Shown here: one piece after another, positions 48,576 to 56,753 of the stretch
Layout: every line of letters starts with the position of its first letter
How positions within the stretch are numbered: position 1 is the first letter of the stretch
From: SSF53 sp036170535
GTDB lineage: Bacteria; Spirochaetota; Leptospiria; Leptospirales; Leptonemataceae
DNA length: 64,000 nt
Direction: 5' to 3'
NCBI GenBank assembly: GCA_036170535.1
Contig: JAVHPJ010000116.1
Span: 1 to 64,000 of the forward strand
Program-made: the position numbers and the translations under genes
The notes under the pieces: generated by a model
Told to the model about the DNA's origin: nothing
The model's database searches: none
Seen by the model: only the letters and a program-made list of their open reading frames with translations

Positions 48576-49724
48576 ATGGTAACCGCACCCGCCCGATCTC
48601 CCGCCCTGGACGCCCTGCGCGGCTTCGCACTTTTCGGAATTTTATGCGTCAATCTGCCCTTTCTGGCCGCGACCGCCGAGCAGGCCCTGGCGGGGCCCGG
48701 ACCCGCCGCCGGCTGGCTCGACCGGATGGCGGACGGACTCGTCGCGTTCGCCTTTGAAGCGAAGTTTTTTGTCCTGTTCTCCTTCTTGTTCGGCTTTGGC
48801 CTGGCGGCGCAAATGCAGCGCAACGCGAACGCAGGCCCGCAATACGTGCGCCGGTTGATCGGTCTTTTCGCGCTGGGAGCGCTGCACAGCGTGTTGTTTT
48901 TTGTCGGCGATATTTTACTCTCGTATGCGATCCTCGGCGCCGGCCTATTCGCCCTGCGCAATCGTACGCCCGCGACCTTGCTGGCGCTGGCGGGCCTCGC
49001 ATATCTTCTGGCGCTGGCCGCTTACGCGGCGCTGCCCCTGCTCTCGGGCGCAGCGGATCTCAGCGTCGCGAGCGCGGCCGAGCGCACCGCCTTTCTCGGA
49101 AGCTACGCAGACGCTGTCCGCGAACGAATCGCCCAACTGCCTTTTGCGCTGAGTTTTATCGTGTTTTACAATTGGCCGACGGCCTTTGCGATGTTTTTGC
49201 TGGGTTACACTGCAGGCCGCGGCGGCTGGCTCCAGGATCCACGCGCCTTTGTTGAACGGACGGCGCGCTATCTCGCGCCCGCGGCGCTGATCGGAGTCGT
49301 GGGCAGCGCCTGGTTTACGCTCGACGGTCGCGCCCCGGGCTGGCACGGCTCGGCGGCGATGGCGGCGCTCGCTCTCAGTGCGCCGTGTCTATCTTTTGTC
49401 TATCTACAGCTTGTGCTCCGACTCGCGCTGCACCGACCGGACTCGCGGCTGGTCCGCGGTCTGGCCATTGCGGGACGCATGTCGCTGACAAACTACATCG
49501 CGCAGAGCGTCGTGGCCGGTTTGATCTTTCACGGCCACGGTCTGGGACTCTACGACTCGATCGGTCCAGCCGGGCTATTTGCAATTGGCGCAGCGATTTT
49601 TGTTCTGCAAATGATCGGCTCATCTGCGTGGCTGCGCCGTTTTTGCTGCGGGCCTGACGAATGGCTCTTACGTTCCTGGGCGCGCCTGCGCTGGCAGCCG
49701 TTTGTAAAGGTCGACGCGACCTAA
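48576..49724 (+). CDS. DUF418 domain integral membrane protein
   Basis: 382 residues with about ten membrane helices. The family start SPALDALRGFALFGILCVNL is exact, followed by FEAKFFVLFSFLFGFGLAAQ, and the C-terminal DUF418 portion has FLLGYTAGRGGWL and MSLTNYIAQSVVAGLIFHGHG. DUF418 proteins are related in layout to acyltransferase-3 enzymes; their substrate is unknown. ATG 48576 is chosen as the position where the conserved sequence begins; ATG 48555 adds seven residues. Likely regulated by the divergent TetR through the palindromes in the shared promoter region. The 3' end overlaps the next convergent gene by 4 bases. Confidence 0.9.
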   Translation: MVTAPARSPALDALRGFALFGILCVNLPFLAATAEQALAGPGPAAGWLDRMADGLVAFAFEAKFFVLFSFLFGFGLAAQMQRNANAGPQYVRRLIGLFALGALHSVLFFVGDILLSYAILGAGLFALRNRTPATLLALAGLAYLLALAAYAALPLLSGAADLSVASAAERTAFLGSYADAVRERIAQLPFALSFIVFYNWPTAFAMFLLGYTAGRGGWLQDPRAFVERTARYLAPAALIGVVGSAWFTLDGRAPGWHGSAAMAALALSAPCLSFVYLQLVLRLALHRPDSRLVRGLAIAGRMSLTNYIAQSVVAGLIFHGHGLGLYDSIGPAGLFAIGAAIFVLQMIGSSAWLRRFCCGPDEWLLRSWARLRWQPFVKVDAT

Positions 49725-50461
49725 AAACGCGATCCGCCGCGATCCAGCGCTTCCGCCACAGCGTGCGCTGCATCCAGCATCGCGCGCAGCTTTTTTTCAT
49801 CGGATATCGTTCCGCGCAATTCCGCCACGGCGCGATCATCGAGCGCGGCCGCGTACATGTAATTTGATGTGAGCGCAATTATCGCCTGGCGCGTTTGGGG
49901 ATCCGCCAGCGCTCCGCGCACAGCCTGCTCGTTGGAGCCCCGGACCATGAGTTTATTGTCCGAGTTTTCATCGCCGAGTTGGATATCCTGGCCGGAATAG
50001 ACCGGTCGTAACAGGCGATCAATAAAACCTTCCGGACCGACCTGCAGCTCGATGCCGAGCGGACGGTGATAAAACACGCTCACGCGCGTATACGCTTGAC
50101 TGCTTTTTCCCGAACCGCGGGTGAAGGGTTCGAGCAAGACAGAACGACCGTACAGCGTTCCAGTAATCCGCCAGGGCGCCAGAAACCGGATCAGTTTTCC
50201 GACGAAGGAGTCGCCTTGCAGGCCTCGATTGAGATTCGCCAGCTGAGCCGAGGACGGCCCGTCGGCTTCCGGCCCCGCAGTCGCAAGTTTTGCGCGGATC
50301 GCGGCCTCGCCGTCTTCGTATGCCAGTCCCAACTTCAGAGCCACAGCCCGCATTTTTTCGCGCGAACGCACTGTGACGGAGTAGATTAAGCCGATGAACA
50401 CAATCGGAAAGATTGCAAACATGACAACGAGAACTATCGCTGTGACTGATGACTCATCCAT
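49721..50461 (-). CDS. Membrane-anchored protein, downstream copy of a tandem paralogous pair
   Basis: 246 residues. An N-terminal membrane helix (VTAIVLVVMFAIFPIVFIGLI) is followed by a cytoplasmic or periplasmic domain: LGLAYEDGEAAIRAKL, FLAPWRITGTLYGRSVLLEP, YTRVSVFYHRPLGIELQVGP, DIQLGDENSDNKLMVRGSNE and LDDRAVAELRGTISDEKKLR. The gene upstream (50498-51226) encodes the same series of motifs in the same order, so the two arose by duplication. I do not recognise the family. ATG 50461; stop shared with the convergent DUF418 gene by 4 bases. Confidence 0.72.
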   Translation of the reverse strand: MDESSVTAIVLVVMFAIFPIVFIGLIYSVTVRSREKMRAVALKLGLAYEDGEAAIRAKLATAGPEADGPSSAQLANLNRGLQGDSFVGKLIRFLAPWRITGTLYGRSVLLEPFTRGSGKSSQAYTRVSVFYHRPLGIELQVGPEGFIDRLLRPVYSGQDIQLGDENSDNKLMVRGSNEQAVRGALADPQTRQAIIALTSNYMYAAALDDRAVAELRGTISDEKKLRAMLDAAHAVAEALDRGGSRF

Positions 50462-50497
50462 TCGCTATGCTCCAGAAGTGCGGTCAATCCGCTGAAT

Positions 50498-51226
50498 TCA
50501 AGATCCAAATCGGCTTTCGCCCTCAAGCGCATCTGCGACGCGCCGGCCCGCATCCAGCATTGCGCGCAGCCTGGCGTCTTCTGAAACCACGCCGCGCAGT
50601 TCTGCGACGACACGGTCATCCAGCGCCCCCGCGTGGGCATAATCCGTGACGAGTTGCACAAGCGCCGCACGCACCGGGGCGCCGGACAGCAGCGATCGCA
50701 CCGCGGCCTCGCTGTTTCCGGCGACAGTCAACGCCGCGTCAACTTTCGCATCGCCCAGTTGTATGTCCTGAGTCAGCGAAACGGCGCGCGTGAGTCGGCT
50801 GAAAAAACCCTCCGGCCCGACTTCGAGAGCCAGCCCCAATGCTTTGCGATAGAAGACTGTGACGCGCGTGTACTGATGGCGACTCTTGCCGTGGCCGCGC
50901 ATAATCGGCTCAATCATGACGCGGCGCCCCTGGTAGTCGCCCTGCAGGCGCCACGGCGCAAAAAAACTCAGGATGCCGCCCGCGCTATCGCCGTTCAGCC
51001 GCTTGAGCGGGTCCGTTTGCTCCGCGCCGCCTGCAGCCGTCGCTGCGCCGCTCGCAGGCGCGCCTTCGCCACGGCCGTCCGAATAGACCAGGCCCAGTTG
51101 CGCCGCGGCCGCGCGCATGCGGGTCTTTGCATTTTTTTGCATACTGTAAATGATAAACAGCACGAGCGCAGGGGCGCCTACGAAGACCGCCAGATTAAAC
51201 AAGTTTGGAATTAACTCTTCGACCAT
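50498..51226 (-). CDS. Membrane-anchored protein, upstream copy of a tandem paralogous pair
   Basis: 242 residues. N-terminal helix (FNLAVFVGAPALVLFIIYSM), then LGLVYSDGRGEG, a Gly/Ala-rich linker, FFAPWRLQGDYQGRRVMIEP, YTRVTVFYRKALGLALEVGP, DIQLGDAKVDAALTVAGNSE and LDDRVVAELRGVVSEDARLR. Each block aligns with the gene downstream. The linker is longer and more Ala-rich in this copy. An upstream GGAGGAAG precedes ATG 51226. Function unknown; the pair may form a hetero-oligomer. Confidence 0.72.
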   Translation of the reverse strand: MVEELIPNLFNLAVFVGAPALVLFIIYSMQKNAKTRMRAAAAQLGLVYSDGRGEGAPASGAATAAGGAEQTDPLKRLNGDSAGGILSFFAPWRLQGDYQGRRVMIEPIMRGHGKSRHQYTRVTVFYRKALGLALEVGPEGFFSRLTRAVSLTQDIQLGDAKVDAALTVAGNSEAAVRSLLSGAPVRAALVQLVTDYAHAGALDDRVVAELRGVVSEDARLRAMLDAGRRVADALEGESRFGS

Positions 51227-51329
51227 GGCCTGCGCTTCCTCCAGGACGCGCCGGGCGAGTCAGTACAATCCGCCAAAAAAATACAAGTAGATTCCGCTAA
51301 ACCCGGCGGCCGTCCGCTGCGCAATGCGA

Positions 51330-51358
51330 TTGACTTATGCCGTCGTCGCAGGTTTAAT
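51330..51358 (+). promoter_or_regulatory. Promoter of the C69 peptidase gene, probably leaderless
   Basis: TTGACT (51330-51335), 17-base spacer, TTTAAT (51353-51358): 5 of 6 matches in both hexamers. The -10 box ends only 6 bases before ATG 51365, so transcription should start at the ATG itself. No ribosome-binding site is present. Confidence 0.65.
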
Positions 51359-51364
51359 TCAAGC

Positions 51365-52711
51365 ATGTGCGATACCTTTGTAGCGACCTCAGGTTACACC
51401 GCAAACGGCGCGGTCATCTTTGGCAAGAATTCCGATCGCGAACCCAATGAAGCGCAGGCGATTGTCCGCATTCCGCGCCGACGGCCCGAGGCGCGCGAGC
51501 TTCAAACGACCTACATTACGATCCCGCAGGTCCCCGAAACGTACGAAGTGCTGCTATCAAAGCCCTTTCAGATGTGGGGGGCCGAAATGGGCGCCAATGA
51601 GCACGGTCTGGTAATTGGCAACGAGGCGGTATTTACAAAGCTGAAATTCGCCCGCAAAAATGAGGGCCTCACGGGCATGGACATGATTCGTCTCGCGCTG
51701 GAACGTACGCGCACGGCTGACGCGGCGCTGGGACTGATCACGGAACTCATCGAACAATACGGACAGGACGCTTGCGGCGGCTACACGGATAAAGGTTTCT
51801 TTTATCATAATAGTTTCATTATCGCCGATCCCGACGGCGCGCTGGTTCTGGAAAGCGCGGGCAAACATTGGGTCGCCGTTCGGGTTACCGGTTTTCGCAG
51901 CATCTCAAACGGCCTGACGATCGAAGGCGAATTTGATTTTTCGAGCAAAGGCGTGATTGACTTTGCGAAACAACAAGGTTGGATTGCGCGCGGACGCGAC
52001 TTCAGTTTCCGCGAAGCCTTCTCCGATTCGTTTTTCACATACTTCAGCAAGTGCCGCGTGCGCCAGAGTCTGTCGACGAAACTGGGTCACGCTCAAACGG
52101 GCGCCCTGGATGCGGCCGGGGCGATGGCCATACTGCGCAGCCATGGCGACGGGAACGAAGGCGCGCAATTTGATCCGTCCGGCGCAAACATGGGCTCGCT
52201 GTGCCTGCATGCAACGGGGCTGACTACGCCCAGCCAGACGACCGGTTCGCTCGTTGCGGAGTTGCGCAAGGGTCCGCCCTCCGCCTTCTGGCTTACGGGC
52301 ACGGCCGCGCCGTGTCTGTCGGTGTTTCGCCCGTTTTTTCTGCCGGGGACCAATCTGCGCGCAGGCGAAGTTACCGAACCTGGCGCTGCGCCGGACGACT
52401 CCCTCTGGTGGAAGTTCGAACAACTGCATCGCCGTGCACTGAAGAACTACGAGGCCGTCTATTCGGCGATAGAACGTGATCGCGCCGCTCTGGAAGCCGA
52501 TTTTTTGACTCAAGAAAAAATCTATACGGCCCGGGGCGCCAGCGTGGACGAATTGTCCGCGTTCAGCCAGGAAGCCGGCGCAAGGGCGGACGCCCTGCTC
52601 GACCGCTGGCTCGCAACCCTGATCCAGGCGCCGCTGGCGACGCGCGGCTTTGCGCCGATCTACCGGATGTATCGCGCAAACGTAGACCGGGCGGTCGGAC
52701 TCCAGGTCTGA
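51365..52711 (+). CDS. C69-family (secernin-like) peptidase
   Basis: 448 residues, an N-terminal nucleophile hydrolase. The Cys right after the initiator Met (MCDTFVATSGYTANGAVIFG) becomes the N-terminal nucleophile, and KNSDREPNEAQ is the family motif that follows. Further matches: GLVIGNEAVFTK, GMDMIRLALERTRTADAAL, and a later SLCLHATGLTTPSQTTGSLV. The C-terminal third (about 330-448) is helical. Family members are dipeptidases or amidases; substrate unknown. It is not exported. The promoter and start imply a leaderless mRNA, which would keep the Cys at the ribosome-made N-terminus. Confidence 0.9.
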   Translation: MCDTFVATSGYTANGAVIFGKNSDREPNEAQAIVRIPRRRPEARELQTTYITIPQVPETYEVLLSKPFQMWGAEMGANEHGLVIGNEAVFTKLKFARKNEGLTGMDMIRLALERTRTADAALGLITELIEQYGQDACGGYTDKGFFYHNSFIIADPDGALVLESAGKHWVAVRVTGFRSISNGLTIEGEFDFSSKGVIDFAKQQGWIARGRDFSFREAFSDSFFTYFSKCRVRQSLSTKLGHAQTGALDAAGAMAILRSHGDGNEGAQFDPSGANMGSLCLHATGLTTPSQTTGSLVAELRKGPPSAFWLTGTAAPCLSVFRPFFLPGTNLRAGEVTEPGAAPDDSLWWKFEQLHRRALKNYEAVYSAIERDRAALEADFLTQEKIYTARGASVDELSAFSQEAGARADALLDRWLATLIQAPLATRGFAPIYRMYRANVDRAVGLQV

Positions 52712-52811
52712 GGCGAGCTCTGCGAAATATGCGTCAGCCTGCATAAAAAACCGGCGGGCGCATTGAATTTCGGCTGGGCATAAAGCCGGTCGTCCGCTTG
52801 CCTGTCGCTTG

Positions 52812-53117
52812 ATGGACGCGAGAATCGAAGTAGCGGACGGTCGCGTCATTTTACATGTGACCGGCGAAGTGGATCTTTACAATGTGGGGGCGCTGCGCGA
52901 GGCCCTCGATCAAGCGATCGATAAACACAAAGAGCCCGTCGACGTGCACCTGGGCGAAGTGTCGTACATCGATTCAACCGGCATTGGCGCGCTGCTTAAC
53001 GCCAATACGCGTCTGAAGAAGTTGAATCGCGCTTTGCGCTTTGTCGCTACTCCGGACACCGTACTCGAAGTTTTTAAACTTACCAAACTGGATCAGTTCC
53101 TGACGATACTGCGTTAA
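52812..53117 (+). CDS. STAS-domain anti-sigma factor antagonist
   Basis: 101 residues, one STAS domain: RVILHVTGEVDLYNVGALRE, VHLGEVSYIDSTGIGALLNA and RLKKLNRALRFVATPDTVLE. The Ser of DSTGIG matches the phosphorylated Ser of SpoIIAA-type antagonists. It should switch an anti-sigma factor kinase by binding it in the unphosphorylated state. No kinase or sigma gene is adjacent. TTG 52809 directly precedes the ATG and is ignored. The TAA shares the palindrome TTAA with the stop of the convergent gene at 53114. Confidence 0.92.
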   Translation: MDARIEVADGRVILHVTGEVDLYNVGALREALDQAIDKHKEPVDVHLGEVSYIDSTGIGALLNANTRLKKLNRALRFVATPDTVLEVFKLTKLDQFLTILR

Positions 53118-54412
53118 TCGCCGGCAGCCTTGCGTCGGCGTTGCGCCTGGCCGGGGCGCAGCGAGCGTGCAAACTCGCGATGGAACTCGAGATCGTCGAG
53201 CACCGTTTGTTCGCCAATCAGAGTGTTTCGAAAACCTCCGCGATCGCTGTACGGCGCCGCCAGGCCAAACGCCTGAAACTCCCGATTCATGTACGCCGGA
53301 AAATCTCTGAACAGCGCCAGCTTGCGTTTGAGGCGCGGCATCATGGCGCGCGCAAAACCGTCCACCAGCTCCGCATAGGGATAAATCTCGCGCCAGCCCG
53401 CCCCGGCATAGAGGCGCATCGCATTCAGGTAACTCCAATCGCCAAAGGAATCCAGATCCTTTTTCGCGCCCGGATCGCGATTCGTGACCTTTACGCGGCA
53501 GCGCACCGGTCGCCGGAGCGTTTTTTGCAATCCGTAAGACGCGAGCCGCTCCGCCTGATGCGCGCTGAAAATTAAATTGTCGTATGCGCCCGCAAACCAG
53601 CTGAATAGATTGTGGCGCGCAAACCGGCTGAAGAGAATCGCCAGCGTTTCCATTATACGACCGCGCCTCACAAAAACGTCCAGCACGAGATTTTTCCAGC
53701 CGCCGCCGGCTGCGCCCTCGTGAATGCGACGCGATCCGTAAACCGAGTTCATTACGCGCTCGTTCAGAAAGTCTACTCGGAAAATAAAAGCGTTGGGTTC
53801 TTTCACCCAGAAAATCCGTTCGCTCCCTTCCAGCGCGTCGCAGGCTAATCGCAAACGGTAACCGCGCGGCAGATGCGCGCCTTGCAGTTCGCGAGAGTTG
53901 GCGTCAAAAATCATGTCGTAGTTTCGCGCGTCGGGGTCCTGGAGCATCGGTTCCAGGTGAAAAAAAAGCGGCAGATCGCCGTTGAGCAGCAGCGTGCGCC
54001 GCTCGCCGGCGGAGTCGCCGTAGAGCGCGGCGCGGCCAGCGAGCACATTGGCAGCAAAGCCCTCGTCCGACTCCGCCACAAAGCGCATTTCCTTGCCGCT
54101 CCGCTCGGGACGAAAATACTCCAGGCATGCGTTAAAAATTATCCGTGAATCGGCGTTGCCGGTGAAGACAATGCGCGTTGCGGAGGATCGCATGACGTTT
54201 ACAAACGTGTAGACCAGCGCCGGTGCGTTGCCAATGAGAAAGTTATGTTTGCGTCGATGTCGCGCGTAGGTCTTGTTCCCGTAAATCAGGTAGTCCGGAT
54301 ATTCTCCGGCGGCGCGGGCGCGCGCGGCGGTTTCCAGTATCAGAGCATTCGCGTTGGCGCCATAATCGCCGTGACCGCAGAGAACTAACGCTTCGCTAAC
54401 GCCGGGTTCCAT
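53114..54412 (-). CDS. Nucleotidyltransferase-like protein
   Basis: 432 residues from ATG 54412 (TTG 54451 is also open). The N-terminus VSEALVLCGHGDYGANANAL and the middle LLLNGDLPLFFHLEP look like the start and GD(L)P motif of sugar-nucleotide transferases, with FDANSRELQG and WLG-like strands after. The C-terminal third (AGAYDNLIFSAHQAERLASY, RCRVKVTNRDPGAKKDLDSF) has many basic residues. If right, it makes or moves an activated sugar. It could also be an unrelated Rossmann enzyme; the call rests on motif resemblance alone. No signal peptide. Confidence 0.55.
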   Translation of the reverse strand: MEPGVSEALVLCGHGDYGANANALILETAARARAAGEYPDYLIYGNKTYARHRRKHNFLIGNAPALVYTFVNVMRSSATRIVFTGNADSRIIFNACLEYFRPERSGKEMRFVAESDEGFAANVLAGRAALYGDSAGERRTLLLNGDLPLFFHLEPMLQDPDARNYDMIFDANSRELQGAHLPRGYRLRLACDALEGSERIFWVKEPNAFIFRVDFLNERVMNSVYGSRRIHEGAAGGGWKNLVLDVFVRRGRIMETLAILFSRFARHNLFSWFAGAYDNLIFSAHQAERLASYGLQKTLRRPVRCRVKVTNRDPGAKKDLDSFGDWSYLNAMRLYAGAGWREIYPYAELVDGFARAMMPRLKRKLALFRDFPAYMNREFQAFGLAAPYSDRGGFRNTLIGEQTVLDDLEFHREFARSLRPGQAQRRRKAAGD

Positions 54413-54525
54413 CGGGCGCACTCTGCGGTGCGCGCGCTTTCGGGCAAGCAAGACCTCGAAAAGAAAGCGCCGGACCGGAAAAAAGATGACATGCCGATCC
54501 CGCGCGCGGACTACTCAGGACTGAC

Positions 54526-55386
54526 ATGAAAGTCCTCTACATTGCTCCGCTACTGACGCTGTGCGCAGCGCTGACGGGTCGCTGCGTGCGCTCGCAGGCC
54601 GGCGACGAGACCGCGGAACTATTGTTGCTGGGCGCCGCATCCCAGGCGGCGGCCTGCGCCGCCGCTGAAAATCAGCCCCAGGCTTCCCGGCAGTTTCAGA
54701 GCGGGTTTGAAAGCGTCGCCGACTTTAATGGTTTTTACATTACCCCTTTGAATTATCAGAACGCGGCGACGCACGAACTCACCGGAACGCAGTCGGTCAG
54801 CGGACAATCGCATCGAGCGTATATTTACGCAGCGGGGCCGGCCTGCCCCGCCTGGCAAAATTGCAATCACCGCGCTTATCCCACGATCCAGCTGCAAAAG
54901 ACCGGCGCTGGCGCTTACCGCACGCCGGTGGAAGTGGAACTCTCCGTGCGCCTTAACATGAGCCTCGCGCAGGGGCAGTGGGTCAGCTTCGTAACGCTGA
55001 CATCCGATCCCTCCGACGCCTGGGCGCGCACCCTGCTGTTGAACCTGGGCCACATCAACGGAGTCGGCGCCCAACCATATGTGCATTTATATCATTTGCC
55101 GAATCAGGGTCAGGGCGGCTGGACCTATCAGATTAGCGACGCCAACAATCCGCTCGCCTTTCCGCAAAATCAGTGGGTGACTTTAAAAGTCTGCGTCGAC
55201 TGGAACTCAAGCGGGGGATTTGCGCGCGCGTATCAAGACGGAACGCTGGTCTCTGCGGGCCCGCTGTCCGGGGGCTGCGGCCAGGTCCAGCAGGCGCACT
55301 TTGGTTTGTATGCGCATCCGACGCTGACCGGCGGCGAAGTATTCAATGATAACTTGACGATTCGCGAAGTCGCAAGCTGCAATTAG
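54526..55386 (+). CDS. Lipoprotein with concanavalin-like (polysaccharide lyase-like) domain
   Basis: 286 residues. The signal peptide VLYIAPLLTLCAALTGRC ends in a lipobox Cys near 20, then DETAELLLLGAASQAAAC (the shared acidic/Leu module). The mature domain is a beta-sandwich: ADFNGFYITPLNYQN, VELSVRLNMSLAQGQWVSFV, GGWTYQISD, NQWVTLKVCVDWNSSGGFAR and HFGLYAHPTLTGGEV. This is the layout of jelly-roll laminin-G/PL13-like folds, where WVTLKVxVDW is the conserved strand. It probably binds or cleaves a polysaccharide at the cell surface; no active-site residues can be assigned. Confidence 0.7.
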   Translation: MKVLYIAPLLTLCAALTGRCVRSQAGDETAELLLLGAASQAAACAAAENQPQASRQFQSGFESVADFNGFYITPLNYQNAATHELTGTQSVSGQSHRAYIYAAGPACPAWQNCNHRAYPTIQLQKTGAGAYRTPVEVELSVRLNMSLAQGQWVSFVTLTSDPSDAWARTLLLNLGHINGVGAQPYVHLYHLPNQGQGGWTYQISDANNPLAFPQNQWVTLKVCVDWNSSGGFARAYQDGTLVSAGPLSGGCGQVQQAHFGLYAHPTLTGGEVFNDNLTIREVASCN

Positions 55387-55405
55387 CGCAGAGCGACGCA
55401 GCGCT

Positions 55406-56575
55406 CTACTTTAACGCCGCCGCCCAGTCCGTAAACACCGCCTCCAGACCGCGCGCTTCGAGCGCTGAGCGAACCTCGGCAATGCTGCGCGCGTCTTCAA
55501 TTTCAAATTGGACGGTGGCGCCGCTATTCGAATATCCGCCCGGCTCCGTGCGCGATCCGGCGCTCATCTGCGTTATGCAAAGCCCGGCCAGTTCATCCCG
55601 CAGACGCGCGGGTTCGCGCGTGCTCAAGGTCAAGCTGGCGTCAGGCAAAAAGATGCGCAGCGCAAAGAGAAACCGTGCGTAGATGCGATCGGGAATTACG
55701 GGAAAATCGCCCAGACCTTCCGCCGGGCGCAGGCGCGGCAGCGACAGAGAAATCTGGGTTTGCCAGTAGTTCCGCAGCAGATACCGCGCGTGCAGTCCCG
55801 TAAAAAAAACATCCGCTGCAGGATCGGACAGGCCGAGCAACGCCCCGACCGCAATCCGCCGCAACCCGGCGCGCCCCGCGCGATCGGGACAGTCGAGCCG
55901 ATATTGCATGCGACTCTTCATGCCTTTGAGGTGCGTTTCGCGATAGCGCACGGGGTCGTAGGTTTCTTGATACACCGCGAGGCCGTCGAGTCCGCGCCGG
56001 CGCAGAGTCGCATATTCCGCTTCTTTCAGCGGATAGACCTCGATGCTGATCGAGGCGAACTTGCGCGCGAGGCGCTCAACAATATCGCCGATATACTCCG
56101 GCGGAGTTTCGCGATACGCCTCCCCGGTCAACAGCAAGAGGTGGCGCACGCCTTGCTGATAGAGAATGTCCGCCTCCGCTTCCGCCTGATCGGGCGTCAA
56201 AGTCAGACGACGAATCTCATTGCCAAAACTGAAGCCGCAGTACGTGCATTTGGAAAAACACACATTTGAGAGATACATGGGCGCGTACAATTGCACGGTG
56301 CGACCAAAACGTTTGCGCGTAAGCGCCTGCGCTCGCGCGGCCATCTCTTCGAGGAACGCATCGGCGGCGGGCGAAAGCAACGCCATGAAGTCCTCGGCGC
56401 TGAGACCATTTTCCGGACAGTCCAGGGCGCGCGCTACATCGCTGGCCGCATAGTGCGAAGCGCCGCTTGCGGACCGGCGCCCGGCCGCCAGGGAATACTG
56501 GAAGGCCTCGCCGCCCGAAACGCGGTTGGCGACGCTTGCAAAATCAAAGTGCTGAATGTATTCGCCGAAACTCAT
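55406..56575 (-). CDS. thiH: 2-iminoacetate synthase ThiH
   Basis: 389 residues, a radical-SAM tyrosine lyase that makes dehydroglycine for thiamine thiazole synthesis. The cluster motif CxxxCxxC is in LSNVCFSKCTYCGFSFGNEI near residue 90; HLLLLTGEAYRETPPEYIGD, YQETYDPVRYRETHLKGMKS and MSAGSRTEPGGYSNSGATVQ are family motifs. No C-terminal FeS motif of HydG is present, so ThiH is preferred. ATG 56575 is used; a TTG four codons upstream is open. No thiG, thiF or thiS lies next to it, so it is separated from the rest of its pathway. Confidence 0.9.
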   Translation of the reverse strand: MSFGEYIQHFDFASVANRVSGGEAFQYSLAAGRRSASGASHYAASDVARALDCPENGLSAEDFMALLSPAADAFLEEMAARAQALTRKRFGRTVQLYAPMYLSNVCFSKCTYCGFSFGNEIRRLTLTPDQAEAEADILYQQGVRHLLLLTGEAYRETPPEYIGDIVERLARKFASISIEVYPLKEAEYATLRRRGLDGLAVYQETYDPVRYRETHLKGMKSRMQYRLDCPDRAGRAGLRRIAVGALLGLSDPAADVFFTGLHARYLLRNYWQTQISLSLPRLRPAEGLGDFPVIPDRIYARFLFALRIFLPDASLTLSTREPARLRDELAGLCITQMSAGSRTEPGGYSNSGATVQFEIEDARSIAEVRSALEARGLEAVFTDWAAALK

Positions 56576-56659
56576 GGCAGTGCGCAAGAGCGCGCTTCGT
56601 CTTCATTCCAGAGTCGTTGACATGCGCTTCTGCGGCGACTCCAAAATATAATAACCGCC

Positions 56660-56753
56660 AGCCCGGATCATACATGAGATTGGCAACTCTGTGCGTTGCT
56701 GCGGTGCGCGGCGCAGCAGGAGCATGGCGGGAACTTCGTGAATGATCCGGGCT
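56660..56753. repeat. 94-bp palindromic element, possible MITE or IS remnant
   Basis: AGCCCGGATCAT (56660-56671) and ATGATCCGGGCT (56742-56753) are perfect 12-bp inverted ends. Similarity continues inward (ACATGAGATT against TCACGAAGTT). Within it, TGCTGCG/CGCAGCA (about 56697-56718) form another stem. It overlaps the last two bases of the DISM kinase gene and lies upstream of thiH on the same strand. The end sequence recalls terminal repeats of IS1380-type elements (from memory). It could also fold as an RNA hairpin in a thiH leader. Confidence 0.6.

Noticed and set aside
52750..52790. ACCGGC/GCCGGT pair upstream of the STAS gene as a regulatory hairpin
   Set aside because: Six-base stem with a 29-base loop and no T-run; likely chance in GC-rich DNA.
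56576..56751. TPP riboswitch upstream of thiH
   Set aside because: Searched by eye for CUGAGA and ACC-CUGAUCUGG-like elements on the minus strand; neither is present.
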